Of a stretch of 64,000 bases of DNA, positions 46,256 to 58,322 are shown in pieces. This DNA is from Candidatus Altimarinota bacterium (GTDB lineage: Bacteria; Patescibacteriota; Gracilibacteria; BD1-5; UBA6164): NCBI GenBank assembly GCA_028691535.1, contig JAQUZB010000003.1:62001-126000 (forward strand), written 5' to 3'. The position numbers and the translations under genes are program-made. The notes beneath the pieces are model-generated. The model made no database searches. It saw only the letters and a list, made by a program, of their open reading frames with translations, and was not told the origin of the DNA. Each line of letters starts with the position of its first letter. The stretch's first letter is position 1.

Positions 46256-46828
46256 TTATTTTCAAATATGTAGATTTAATTCTTTATTTTTTTCTTTTAA
46301 CTTAGCTTCCAATTCTTTTATAATATTAATTGTTTCAATAATACGATTTCATAGTTCTTCAATACTTACTCATGACATATTATTATATTCTTTTCTAATA
46401 AAAAAAATTGATTGCCATAATATAAACATATTTATTCAATGCTTTTGTTCCAAAAAAGTTATTTCAACTCAAAGTCTTTCAATTAAATCTGGGTAAATTA
46501 TATCACTAATAGGTTCATTATCAAGATTAGTAATAATTTTTTCAGAAAATTTTTTTTCTAATATATTTTCTACTCTAATATTTAAAGTACACATGTTGAT
46601 TAAAATTCATAAATCAACCATGCTTTGTCAAAAAGCTAAAAGTAATGGATAAAAATTATCATCTAATTTTTCTTCTTCACTTAATTTTGCTATTTTTTCA
46701 ACTAATGCTCAGATATTTTCTCTAGCAACTAATTCTTTTTGCCGTAAAATCAATTCTGTTTTTTTAAAATCTTCTTGAGAAATTTGTCAGTCAATACCAG
46801 ATAAAGCTGGATCAAATGAATCAGGCAT
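46256..46828 (-). CDS. Unrecognised helical protein
   Basis: 190 residues, charged and mostly helical with a coiled-coil C-terminus (IKELEAKLKEKNKELN). Mid-region is hydrophobic in places but has no clear membrane helix. No family recognised. Separated by about 60 bp from the upstream three-gene unit at 46888-49290 and may be its last gene. Confidence 0.65.
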
Positions 46829-46887
46829 AGTATTTTAAATTAAAAATTATTTTAAAGGATTATAAAATAATTTTAATTATTGTCAAA

Positions 46888-47943
46888 TTATATAAATACA
46901 ATTATTTCAATAATATCACTTTTCCTTCTATAATTGCTTATAGGAACTATATATTTATGACTAAATGGGTCTATAACAAACCAATCCTCATTTTCTCTAA
47001 ATGCAAATGCTCTATGTCAAAATTGTTTATGTTTTCTAGAATTCATAAATACATCTGCTATCTTATATTGTTCTGGAATACTTCAAAAACTCTTAAATCT
47101 AGCTTGTTTTTTTGGGTAAAGTTTCAAAGAATGTAATGCAGAATCTCATCTAGTAAATGGTTTACCTATTTTTTCTCAAAGTACTCTTGCTACTTGAGAG
47201 CATTGTGGCATCTCGTCTTTTACGATAGAATTTGGAAATACAAAATCACTTGGTAATATACTTTTTCAAAAAGAGAATTCGCTTGAATTTTCTATTGGCA
47301 ACATCTCAACAAAATCTCAATGATTTATTTTCAAAAATCTAGGAGTTGGTTTTCAATTGTATGTGTACTCCCTACATCATTCGTTGTCATAAACTCAATA
47401 TGATCAGTTTATAACCAAAGTACCATTTTCAGGTGAGATAATATCAAAAGGTTCAAGTGGTTTCTTAATATTTTTTGGAAAAACTACCCTAAATGTCCTA
47501 TTTATAAGTAAAATAGGTTCTCTAAAAGGATGTTTTGTTTGAAAAAAAATATCTTTTCAAGTCATAGTATCCAAAGACATACTATTTGCTGGTTTTTGCA
47601 AATTATGGTGAATATACAAATGATAATAACCTATACGAAGTAAATGTGGTTCAAATTCAGTATTTATAAAGTGATTGTAAGCATCTGGTAATACTTGTTT
47701 TATAAGAGACAATAATTCACTTTTTTGTGTTTCTAGAAGAGATGACAAAACTTGTTCTTGGTATTCTTCTGTTTTTGAAATAAAATCAAGTTCTATTTCT
47801 GGCAATTTTATTATACTTTTTACTTTTGAATGTACTCAATTTGAAACAAGTCAAAAAAGAGCTCAAACTATAAGTGAGCGTCTTTTAAAATCTATATTTT
47901 CTTGTTCTAAATTTTCTGTTATTGTATCAGTTTTTTTATCCAT
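46888..47943 (-). CDS. Possible cysteine-peptidase-like protein
   Basis: 351 residues, no certain family. The C-terminal part looks like a papain/NlpC/transglutaminase-type fold: a Cys at the start of a helix in MPQCSQVARVLG, a His in FGHRAFAFRENEDW about 80 residues on, and an Asp in WFVIDPFSHK. These three in this order would make a Cys-His-Asp triad. The N-terminal part has a short hydrophobic segment (residues 22-33). It follows the DUF4105 gene by 11 bp, a second clue to a role in envelope hydrolysis. Inference only. Confidence 0.6.
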
Positions 47944-47954
47944 ATTTACTTATT

Positions 47955-48881
47955 TTATTTTCTCTCCTTTCTTATTGCTTTAGAATAATCTTTACTATCA
48001 GCATATTTTTCTGATAATTCATTTATCTTGTAATATTCTCTTGCTTCTTCTAAAGGTAAACTTGTATCAATAAGTCATAACTCATATATATTTTCATCAC
48101 TATGAGATGGTAGAAATGTATTGATTGACCATGATATTTTTTCTTTATTTGTAATTTCTCTTATAACATTTACATGTTCATAAATATTTGTTGTACAATT
48201 ATTGAAAATTGTATTATAAAATTCTGGTTCTTTTGTAAGTTTATCAGCTCTTTCTAGCATTGATACAAATAATTTTGAAATATTTTCTTTTGATGTTTTT
48301 ATTGGATACATTATAACATCGTCTTTTCTATAATTTGCTCTTAATTTAATGAAATCAGTTTCATCTCACAACATATAAACCAATTCATATTGGTTTACTA
48401 ATCATTTAAATGCACTAAAACTTTCTCATACTTCTTTTCTTATTTCAGCTGAAACTACAAGATATTTACCATCAGAAAATCAGAAAGAAAGCATAGTATG
48501 TGCTGGTCAATCAAATTCTGAAAAAGGTTCTATAATATAATAAAGTGATTCTATCTTATCTAAGTCATAATTTTCATCATAAACCAAAGCTTTATAATCT
48601 GTAGTTGAGTTATATTCAAAACTTCTTAAATCGTTGATTATAATTAAATTTCAAGAAAAATTAATAGTTGGTAATATTGTTTGATCAAAATTCCATTCCT
48701 TATCTAAACTAGGAATTTGATATGAATTGTATGTATAAATCATTGCTAAAGCTGGTATAGAAATTACTAAAAGTAATTTTAAAAAAAGCTTTAGAAAATT
48801 TAAAAAAAATCTAATTAAACTAAGTAAAAAATTAATCATATTTTTATAATTTATATAATAATAAGTTTTAATATTCTTCAA
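47955..48881 (-). CDS. DUF4105 domain membrane protein
   Basis: 308 residues. Membrane helix near residues 28-52. The DUF4105 pattern is visible: FDGPAHTMLSFGFSDGKYLVVS, EIRKEVGESFSAFKG and YNTIFNNCTTNIYEH, the last being the conserved NCT motif. Members are periplasmic or membrane enzymes of unclear substrate. The first ATG (48881) overlaps the upstream stop by 14 bp; a second ATG 14 codons later gives a cleaner signal and is an alternative start. Operon with the genes on either side. Confidence 0.8.
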
Positions 48882-49290
48882 TTATATTTACAAGCATCTT
48901 AATAAATGCTTTAACAATCTTATCATGATCAGTAATTGCAAATTTTCATAAATCATAAACCTTTGTTTTTTTAGATATTTCTGAACTCAAAAATTGTGGA
49001 TCTATATAACCAAATTTTGCATCAACATTGTTATATGCAAAATTACAAGTTATAAGTTTTTCTATAAGTTCAACCTTGTCATTTACTTTTATTTTAATAC
49101 TTGTATTTCAGAAATTTAAGTATTCTATACCAAATTTTGGAACAACTTCTTTTTCAATTGCAATCTCCACTTTTCATATCAAAGCTTCCATTTCAGCATC
49201 AAAATCACCATTAAACATAACTCTTGATCTTACTGGTTGTATTTGACTTTCTCTAAGTTTTTTAACTTGTTCTTCTATAAATTTACTCAT
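48868..49290 (-). CDS. Unrecognised small protein, first gene of the DUF4105 unit
   Basis: 140 residues, soluble, mixed charge (KFIEEQVKKLRESQIQ...KIVKAFIKMLVNIIEEY). No motif or family recognised. Overlaps the next gene by 14 bp if that gene uses its first ATG, which suggests translational coupling. Confidence 0.65.
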
Positions 49291-49377
49291 TTAAAATTTA
49301 ATTATCTTTATTTAAAATATTGTTTACAATGACATTATAATTATTTTTGTTATATTTTAAAATTTTTATGATTTTTA

Positions 49378-49412
49378 ATAAAAAAAGAAAGTAATAAATT
49401 ACTATCTTTTTT
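49378..49412. terminator. Imperfect terminator hairpin after the MATE gene
   Basis: An AAAGAAAGTAAT / ATTACTATCTTT stem with one mismatch and A/T tails at the MATE stop codon. Confidence 0.6.
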
Positions 49413-50827
49413 TATGCTTCAATAACAGCATCTTCATATATTTTTTCTTTTATTTTTTCATCAGGTGAAATCAAAGAAGTTTTTTTCCAATCTCATTTAA
49501 AAAATACTAATAAACTTATAATTGTCATAATTATATTTGTAATAAGCATAGAATACCAGATTCAATCTAATCATAAACTTGTATGTTTTGACAAGATATA
49601 TGCAATTGGAAATTGGATTACCCATTGAGAGACTAATGTCAAAATTAGGCTTGTATTCATGTTTCATGATGCACGAAATACTCAATTAACAGCCATTTGT
49701 ATTCAAATTAAACCAAATGAAAGTGAAACTATATTCAATAAATGTGCTCATCATTTTATAATATCCTCTTCTCATGGAACGAAAAAAGAAATCAAATATG
49801 GTGAAAGAAAATATGTAACAATACCTATAAATGATAATAACAAAAATGAAATAATGAAACTAACTTTTGATATTTCATCTGCTCTAGTTATATTTTTTGC
49901 TCAAAGATTTTGTCATACTAATACTGAAGTTGACATAGATAATCAAAGTCAAAAAATCATTATCAATTGCATAATATTTCAACCAGCTCAATATGAAGCA
50001 ATAGCCAATGTTCAGAAACTAGTAATAAGAAAAGTCATAATAACCATTCATAAACTACGAGCTGACATTTCTATTGATGATGGTAATCATAGGAAAAATG
50101 CTTTTTTAATATATACAAAATCAGGTTTAAAATCTGACATTTTCAAGATAATTCAATACTTCCCTTTAAGTAATATTAAAAATCAAATAAAACTCGCTAA
50201 AGCTTGAGTAAATAAAGTAGCCATAGCCGCTCATGAAACTCACATTCATTCAAAAGATCAAAATCAAAATATAAAAAATGGATCTAAAAATAAATTTAAT
50301 AAAACAGTTCAAAGTATAATCTTAAATGGCATTTTAACTTCTCATAATCATCTCATAATTGATTGAAACATAGAGAAACCAAAAACAAATATCATTCAAA
50401 TAAAAGATATTCTTAAAAAATTTAATGCATCATTAAAAACATTATCAGTAACTCACATTAAATGAAGAAGATTTGGTGAAAAAACATATCAAATTACTCA
50501 TATAATAATTGATAATACAGTTATCATTAATAGAGTTTGTGCTGCAACATGATTAACCATTTTGAAATTTTTTGCTCAAACATATTGCGCTATAAATGTT
50601 GTTCATGCAACTGCAAATCAAGCTCAAAGTGAAATCATGAAAAAAGTTATAGGAAAACTTACAGATACAGAAGCAACCGCATCTCATCCTAATCTTCAAA
50701 CCCAAAATGCATCAGTTAATTGATATGCACTTTGTAATAAATTTGTTAAAAGAATTGGTATAGCAAGAGTAATAATTGATTTTACTATTGGTCAATTCAA
50801 AGAAATATCTAGATTTTTATTTTTCAT
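49412..50827 (-). CDS. MATE family efflux transporter
   Basis: 471 residues, 12 membrane helices. Family features: PILLTNLLQSAYQLTDAFWVGRLG at the N-terminus and QNLGAKNITRADE midway. Exports drugs or metabolites coupled to Na+ or H+. Many of its glycines are UGA. A 182-residue open frame on the opposite strand at 49659-50207 is an antisense shadow of this gene. Single-gene unit. Confidence 0.95.
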
Positions 50828-50960
50828 GTTTTTTAGTTAAATTTAATGATATGGTATTATATTTAAAATAATTAGAAACTCAATCAGAAATATATAAATA
50901 AATATTGATAATAAAATTAAAAGTAATATAATTTACATTTATATTATTAATATAATAAAT

Positions 50961-51590
50961 ATGGAAAAAGAAAATAAATTCATTGTTATCATTATTTTAG
51001 TAATTTTAATTATAGTATTTGGTTTTTATTATTTATCAGGACAAAAACCAGTAGAAAATACTAACATAGTTGATAATTTAAATCAAGATATAGTTCCAAA
51101 TCAAGAAAATCCAGTAGTTCAAGAAGATGAAACTATTGCATGGAATGTTTTAAATGATTCAAAAACATGATTTGAAGTAAAATATCCAAGTGATTTTTTT
51201 GATAAATGACATGAACCAAAAGTCTTAGTTTGAGAATGTAATTATGAATGATTTCCAAAAATTTGTCCTAACATTGACACAATAGTTAGTGATTTACCAG
51301 GAAATACATCTACAGGAAAAGTAGTTATAAATCAAGTTGATTATTGTTTACAACAATATCAAGATGCTGCAATGTGACATACATATAGTTATAGTTATTA
51401 TACAACTGTTGTAGATAATAAATGTGATGTTGTTTCTATAGTAACAAGTCAAACAAATTGTGATTTTTACTTACCACTTGAAGATTGAAATACAGAACAA
51501 AAAGATAATTACGACAAATGTATTATAAAAAATGAAAATCAACCAAAAACACTAGATAAAATATTAAGTACGTTCAAATTTATAAAATAA
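50961..51590 (+). CDS. Membrane-anchored extracellular protein of unknown function
   Basis: 209 residues. N-terminal membrane anchor (residues 7-25), a Gln/Asn/Glu-rich linker, then a globular outside domain with several Cys (GECNYEGFPKICPN, DYCLQQ, NKCDVV, TNCDFYL, DKCIIK). The opening SKTGFEVKYPSDF resembles the PsbP/lipoprotein type beta domain seen in many Patescibacteria surface proteins. No certain family. Terminator directly follows. Confidence 0.72.
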
Positions 51591-51592
51591 AT

Positions 51593-51626
51593 AAAAAATA
51601 CTCCTGAGTTTTTAGGAGTATTTTTT
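51593..51626. terminator. Terminator hairpin
   Basis: Stem ATACTCCT / AGGAGTAT with A/T tails after the membrane-anchored protein gene. The remaining ~95 bp to 51723 hold no gene that I can support. Confidence 0.82.
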
Positions 51627-51723
51627 ATTTATTTTATATTCATAGATTCTGAATTTACTGTCTACTTTATACTTTGTATCAGAAAAATAATTCATATTTT
51701 CATTATTTATTAGATTAATTTTA

Positions 51724-52245
51724 TTATTTAATATATTTACTCAAAATATACCCAAAAACAAAACCTAAAACATTTAACAAGATATCATCGATATCAGTAA
51801 CCTTATAACTAAATCACAATAACAAAGAAATCAAACATTGAAGTAATTCAATACTTAAAGAAGATAAGATTCAGATTAATAAAGCATTTTTAAAAGAATT
51901 CTTACCTTTCAAAATAAGTGGTATGAGAAATCACATAGGAATAAAAAGTATAATATTTCCTACAATTTGTTTCATTTTTATTGCAATACTTAAATTATCA
52001 TTAAACATGATATCAAAAATTGATTCAAATGGTATGAAGTTATTATTTCCTCAATAAATTCAGATTTCTTTTAATCATTGAATAGGAATTGGAAAAATAG
52101 TTACTGCAATAATTGAAATTACATAAAAATAAAAAAGTGATTTCAATATAATCTTATTTAAGCTTATTTTTTTCCATATTAAAACGATTAGAAAAACAAT
52201 ATAAATCGGAATTGAAATAATAAAAAGAAATTCGTAATCTAACAT
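51724..52245 (-). CDS. VanZ-like family protein
   Basis: 173 residues, four or five membrane helices. The family pattern is visible: GNIILFIPMGFLIPL, then SIELLQ and TDIDDILLNVLGFVFGY. VanZ confers low-level teicoplanin resistance in enterococci; other members have unknown envelope roles. Starts 24 bp after the MEMO-CapA stop and may be in the same transcript. Confidence 0.88.
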
Positions 52246-52269
52246 ATTTGAAATTTTTAATGGTTATTT

Positions 52270-54039
52270 TTATTTAAAACTATCACAATCAATCATATAA
52301 CTTTTACTATCTCTTTCAAATTCAAGTAAATTATATTTTACTCACGTATCGTTTATCAAAAATTCTACTCAATATCATTTTAGAGTTTCCTCAAAAGGTT
52401 GGTCAAAGATAAAATTTCATAAACTATAAAATATTGGAACTCATTTATAAACTTCATATTCTTGAACTACGTGAGGATGATGTCAGATTATAAATTTGGC
52501 TCAAGAATCTACAAAAAGTTTGGCAATTTTTTTCTGTCTGTCATTTGAAGTTGAAACATATTCAAATCACCAATGAATATTTACGATAACTATATATCAC
52601 TCTAGAGTTAATTGTTTTATTTTTTCTGCTTTTGTATTTTCATCAATTTGTGCTCAAATATCATTGAATCAAACAAACGCAATCTTTGTTCAGTTTACTT
52701 CTTTTTTTAAAATATTTTCCTCTTTTCATCTTCAATCTCAAAAATATCACAATTTATTTTCATCTAAATATTTTTTTGTAGCAACATATCAAGTCTCTCA
52801 ACAATCGTAAATATGATTATTAGCAATATTAAAAACATTGAATCATATATCTATAAAATTTTGTAAATATTTTGGATCAGTTTGAAAAACTATAGATTTA
52901 TTAGATTTTACACATTCATCTTTAATTCAAACAGAAGTTTCAAGATTTGCTCAAACAAGATCAAAAGAATAAAGTAATCTATTTTGCCAAAATTCTGGTG
53001 TTCTTGATAAATCTTTATTTGAATAAAAACATTTTAAATATTCTGATTGTGGAGATGAACTCTTATAAGTAAATCCACGAGTAAAATGTGCATCTCAAAA
53101 AAATATTCATGAAACTTCATTTTGATTTAGATTTCAAGTGCTAGTATTTTCAAATTTTGAATAAAGATAAGAACCTGAAAAAGCATTTTCATACGATAAA
53201 TTTCAAGAACTAGTAAATTCTCAATAAATATGAGTCGTATTTTCATAATTTGAATTAATCTTTAATTTTGAATCAACTGAAGTTCTGTTATATAAATCAA
53301 AATAAGATTTTTTATCATCTTTTGCTAAATTTTTCTCTAAATATAAACAATTTGGACAATCTACTTCTAGCTTTGAATCGACATCTCAATTTAAATAATT
53401 TAAAGTATTCAAATCATGAAAAACAGCAATTTTTTCATTTACATGATGAGAAAAATCTACAGAAGCAATAAAAAGAGTTTTTCATATAAAATTATATGAT
53501 TCTAGTTTTTGTTTTAACTCAAGTAAACTACCAGAATAGTTAGTATTTAAAACAATTCAATAAATATCTGTTTCAGGAAAATATTTATTTATAAAACTAA
53601 AATGATTTCATATAGATTTTTCAGTTGTTTCTATAAAATCTCCTTTTTTTTCAAATGTTGAAATAAAATTTTCACTAGCAAAAAAATCTAGTTTTTTACC
53701 ATTTACGCAATCCAAATTTTGACCTTGGAAACAGTATTTTCAATCTTCTAAAAATCACGAATCTCAATCTGATGTAATATTATTTGATCAAATTAAAACT
53801 ATATTATCAAATCCTTCATATTTATATTTTAACACTTTATAATATTTATCAATATCTTCATTTACAAGATTATTGTGAGCAATTACTGTATAAATATTTA
53901 TTTTTTCTTTTATAAGTTTTTTAATAATTTCAGTATTTGAATTATTTATTTGAGAAGAAACCAAAAGAACATCTTGTTTAGAGCAAGATGTTAAAAATAA
54001 TAAAATTATTAATAAATATCATTTAAATAATTTTTTCAT
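52270..54039 (-). CDS. Lipoprotein: MEMO-like domain fused to a CapA (PgsA) domain
   Basis: 589 residues. Lipobox LFLTSC gives a lipidated Cys near residue 19. Residues about 25-190 resemble the MEMO family (AmmeMemoRadiSam system protein B): TVIAHNNLV, NIVLIGSNN, and FIASVDFSHHVNEK. Residues about 305-560 are a CapA/PgsA domain: GIFFGDAHFTRGF, NLETSVGIKDE, VFNIANNHIYDCGETG, IVIVNIHWGFEY and GHHPHVVQEYEVYKGVPIFYS, all metal-ligand motifs of the calcineurin-like fold. CapA proteins take part in making or anchoring poly-gamma-glutamate and other surface polymers. The fusion in one secreted protein is unusual. Confidence 0.85.
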
Positions 54040-54102
54040 ATTTATTTATTTAAAAAATAAAAATATTAATTATAAAATATTTCGAAATTTAATAAATTTA
54101 AT

Positions 54103-55422
54103 TTATCCTTTTTTATACTCTTCCCTAGCCAATTTTTGCGCATCTTTATGATTAACAATCAAATCAATATAATTTAATTTAAAATCAAGAGGATTATGAA
54201 TTGATTTTATATCTTCGTTTGATAATTGTGGTAAATACTTTTTTATAAATTTTGTTTGTTTATCAAACTTTTCTGATTGAAGTATTGGACTAAAAATTCT
54301 CAAAGGTTTTGGATCAGCTCAAACTGAAGCAGACCATTGCCAATTTCAAAAATTTACATTTTCATCATAATCAAGAAGGTGTTTTTTGAAAAACTTTTCT
54401 CACAATCTCCAATCTATAAGTAAATCTTTAGTCAAAAAACTTGCAACTATCATACGAGCTCTTCAATGCATCCAATTTGTCTCAACTAATTGTTTCATTG
54501 CAGCATCAACAATTGGATATCAAGTTTCTCAATCACACCATTTTTTAAATAATATTTCATCATTTTTCCAAGCAATATTTCTTCTTTTTTCTTGAAATTC
54601 TAATTTTTTTGTAAAAGGAAAATAATAATCTATATGCTGCCAAAATTCTCTCCAAGCAAGTTCACTAACATAAATTTGAGATTTCTCGGATACTTTTAAA
54701 TAAATTTCTCTAACAGAAAAAATTCAAAATCTTAAATAAACTGATAATCTAGAAGTTCAGTCTTTATCTAAATCATTTCTAAAATCTTCATAGTGGAAAT
54801 AATCAAAATCATCTAATCTTTTTTTTCAAAAAACTAGTGTAAAATAAGGATGGTTTTCTCAAATAATTAGTTCATCTAAAAATTTATTTATTTCAAAATC
54901 ATTTTCTAATTGATTAATTTTTCAAGGTTTTTCTAAAACAATTTCTTTTTCTAAAAGTTTTTTTTGCCAAAGTTTAAAATATGGTGTAAAAACTTTTCTT
55001 TGTTCTATTTCATCTGGTTCATTTAATAAATAATCATTTTCACTATAAAATTCTATATTGTTTTTTAAACAATATGACTTAATCTGAAAATCTCTATTTT
55101 TTCAGTAAGTTCCATATGATTTATTTATAAATATTGAATAAATTTCATATTTTTTACATATTTCAGGGATAATTTTTTCTGGAAAATCATGATAAATAGT
55201 TAATTTTCATCCAATTTCTTTTAAATCTTCATCAAGTTTTAAAAGAGCTTCTTTTATAAAAAGAAACTTTTTATCTCATAAACCTAAAAAATCAGGAATT
55301 AGATTTTTATCAAGAATAAAAATAGTAACAAGATTTTTGCTATTTTTAATGGCTTTAATTAGTCATTTATTATCAAAAGTTCTTAAATCTTGTCTAAACC
55401 AAAAAATTGAATTATTATGCAT
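54103..55422 (-). CDS. phrB: Deoxyribodipyrimidine photolyase (class I)
   Basis: 439 residues. N-terminal antenna domain begins SIFWFRQDLRTFDNKGL. The C-terminal FAD domain shows SELAWREFWQH, NWMHGRARMIVASFLTKDLL and DYDENVNFGNWQWSASVGAD, the strongest class I photolyase/cryptochrome signatures. Repairs UV-induced cyclobutane dimers using blue light. Last gene of a five-gene minus-strand group that starts at 58095. Confidence 0.95.
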
Positions 55423-55445
55423 TTTAATAGATATATTACTAAATA

Positions 55446-56192
55446 TTAGTTTTTTGGAAACCATGGTATAAATTTATTTGTTTTAGATTTATAATCTAAC
55501 CAATTTTCTTTTTTTTCTTGTCTTTTTTCTTTTAGTGGAACTCAAGATACAAATAATAAAAGAAATGTAATAACTAAAAATCATATAAAACTTAGTAAAT
55601 TAATACTTGCTCAAATTATACTTAATCAAAGCCAAAAAGTACTTTCTCAAAAATAATTAGGATTTCTAGAATATTTATATAATCATCATGTAAAAACTTT
55701 ATTTATTTTTCCATATTTGTTTATAAATTGTTTAACTTGAAAATCAGAAACGATCTCTAGTATTAATCATATCGTAGAAATAAAAATACCTAATATTGTT
55801 AAATTTAAATCTAGTTTATCTCAAGAAAATATATAAAAAATAGGTAAAGAAATTACAAACATCAATAACATTTGTAATATAAAAACTTGAAAAAAACTTC
55901 TTAAATAAAAATATTTCCAACTTTTTCTCCATAACTCATATCTAGGATCTTCTTTTTTTTCTTTTAATTTTCTTCTAAATATATAATAACTTAATCTTAA
56001 TCACCAAATTGATATCAAAATAAGTATTATTATTTTTTCTATTTCTATATTTGAATTATTTAAAAATAAATAAATAGATATTATTATAAATCAAATTCAC
56101 CAAAAAATATCAACTATAGAATTATCTTTTAATTTTATAGATAATAAAAATAGTATGATATATAATGAAAGAATTAAAATTAATAATTCCAT
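55446..56192 (-). CDS. DUF1295 / steroid reductase-like membrane protein
   Basis: 248 residues, about six membrane helices. N-terminus KDNSIVDIFWGIGFI; C-terminal signature GLYKYSRNPNYFGESTFWLWLS matches the DUF1295/isoprenylcysteine methyltransferase-like fold. Members reduce or methylate lipids; substrate unknown. Start codon overlaps the stop of the DUF2177 gene by one base. In known bacteria DUF1295 genes are found beside photolyase. Confidence 0.85.
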
Positions 56193-56608
56193 TATTTTAT
56201 TAAATTATAAAAATAAAAACTATTCATTGCTACTAAACTACAAGCAAAAGTTCACCAAGCTATATCAACTAATGTAAATTTTAAAGAATAATTGTTTATA
56301 AATGTTAAATTTGTTAAGTCATACATTGCATAACTAAAAAATCATAATAATGCTCAATAAAATAATATATCTAAAATATTGTTGTATTTAAGTGTCACAA
56401 AAGTAACAATCATAGCAGATATAATAAACCATGCTAATAATCATGCTGTTAAATTTATTTTTATACTTCAACTATCGTCAACACTTACTAAATTTCAAAA
56501 TTCTCTAACTATAAAATCTTTTGTAACATATCATAACCAAAGATAATCCAATATTAATAGAGTTAAAAATCCCACAAAATAAACTCAAAATAATTTAAAT
56601 GTTTCCAT
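56192..56608 (-). CDS. DUF2177 membrane protein
   Basis: 138 residues, four membrane helices. The DUF2177 pattern DYLWLGYVTKDF at the start and NNYSLKFTLVDIAWWTFACSL at the end is clear (some apparent Trp positions are UGA-Gly). Function unknown; found in light-inducible clusters with photolyase in other bacteria. Confidence 0.83.
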
Positions 56609-56642
56609 ATTTTTTTAATAAAATAATATATTAAATTAGGTT

Positions 56643-57110
56643 TTAATTTAATAAATAAATATATAAATTTAAAATACTAGCAAAACTTACCCATAATAAA
56701 TATGGTATAAGTAAAAAACCTGATTTTTTATCTACTTTATAAAATAGAACTATATTATAAAGTATAACAATCCACAATGCTATAATATTAATTAGTCATA
56801 ATAATGGATTTTCTAAATAAAAAAAAGAAATACTCCATAAAAAGTTTAAAAATAATTGTAAAAAATATATAGTTTTTAAATTATTTTCATTTTTTCAAAA
56901 TCATTTATTCCAAACTAAATAAAATGATATTCAGATTAAAATATATAAAAATGTCCAAACTGGTCAGAAAATCCAGTTTGGTGGATTAAAAAATGGCTTA
57001 TTTAAAGTCATATACCAACTTTCAATTGAATTTAGTGTAAAATATGATGATATAAGTCATATTAAAAGTGGCAATCAAATTGAAATTAATATTTTTGTAT
57101 ATTTATTCAT
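56643..57110 (-). CDS. tspO: TspO/MBR family protein
   Basis: 155 residues, five membrane helices. NKPFFNPPNWIFGPVWTFLYIL is the diagnostic TspO motif; NFLWSISFFYLENPLL matches the TM3-TM4 region. TspO binds porphyrins and is tied to light and oxidative stress responses in bacteria. It lies between the DUF523-DUF1722 and DUF2177 genes with short gaps (25 and 34 bp). Confidence 0.95.
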
Positions 57111-57135
57111 AATAATTAAGTATTAAAAAATAAAA

Positions 57136-58095
57136 TTATAAATTTAATAATCTTCAACTATCACTTAATTCAATTAATTCTTTTGGAAAAGGATTAAAAA
57201 TTGTTTGCTTTAAGATATATTCTGAATTATCTCTCAAAGCCAAAGTTTTAAGTATTGAAATAACTGAACTTGTAGGAATTCTTCACTCTCTATAAACCTC
57301 AATAGTTTCAAGAAAAAAATCTTTTTCTAAGGCAGAACAAGTTTCCTTAAAATATCAAAAAATATGAGTTAGTGAATTTATCATTCTTCATGTTTTTGTC
57401 TCTGTATTAAATAATTCTAATAATTTTATATGATAATCATTTAAAATTTCACTTAAATTAGTCTTATTATAAGAAGCAATTAATTGTCATAATTCATTTT
57501 GTTTTTTTTGAGAATAAAACATAAATAAATATTTATTTTTCGCCTGAAAATCTGATAAATCACTTATTTTTTTAGATTCTTTTATTTCTCTAAAATTTGC
57601 TAAACAAAATATTTTTGTTAAAAATTCTTCTCTAAGTTTAAAATTTTTAAGTCTTCACTCATCTTCTTTTGGAATATTTAAAAAATATGAATTAATATTT
57701 TTAGTAAAACTTCAAGTTCAACTTTTTATAAAAGTATATGAAACTTTTTTATCATATATTCTTACGTCATTTATTCAACAACTTGGAGATCTATTTTTTA
57801 ATATAAATCAATCTAGATTTTTTTGTGATTTTAAAAATTGATTTGAAAAATTATCCATTTTTTCAGTCAAATCAGTATCGGTGGCAGGTTGAAAAAGCAA
57901 TATTTCATCTTTTTGCTTAAATAATCTCAAAGGTAGCCTTGGAGTAGAAAGTCATATAGCAACTTCAGGACAAACTGGTATAAAATTAACAAATTTTTCT
58001 AATTTTAATAAAAAATCATCATTAATTTTAGCTCAATTAAATCTACAATTATCAAAATTCAAACATTTAGAAATTATAATATTTGGTTTATTCAT
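57136..58095 (-). CDS. DUF523-DUF1722 (YbgA-type) protein
   Basis: 319 residues. DUF523: ISKCLNFDNCRFNGAKI at the start, VCPEVAIGLSTPRLPLRL and KNRSPSCGI, with the conserved Cys residues. DUF1722: LANFREIKESKKISDLSDFQ and KYLFMFYSQKKQNELGQL. This two-domain protein is widely found next to, or fused with, photolyases. Its activity is not established; the Cys pattern suggests thiol or metal chemistry. First gene of the presumed light-stress operon. Confidence 0.9.
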
Positions 58096-58322
58096 AATAT
58101 TAAGAATAAAAAATAAAAACACTAAAAAATCAAAAATTAGAGTTTTTGTATAATCAAGACTTATATTTTTGGGCGTTCAAACCTCATTGATAATATAATA
58201 ATATTATTTATGATTATTGCAAATATTAACACCTATTAGTAAATTAATTAATTTTTTAATTATATTGAATAAAATACTAATTTTATTATCATCTAAATAT
58301 ATAATGACAATAATATCATAAA

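Noticed and set aside
49659-50207. A 182-residue open frame on the plus strand
   Set aside because: It lies wholly antisense to a clear MATE transporter with conserved motifs; its product is His/Ile/Asn-rich without any motif.
58096-58322. A/T palindromes before the light-stress genes as a regulator site
   Set aside because: Short A/T palindromes such as AATAATATTATT are expected by chance in DNA of this composition; no second copy or regulator supports it.
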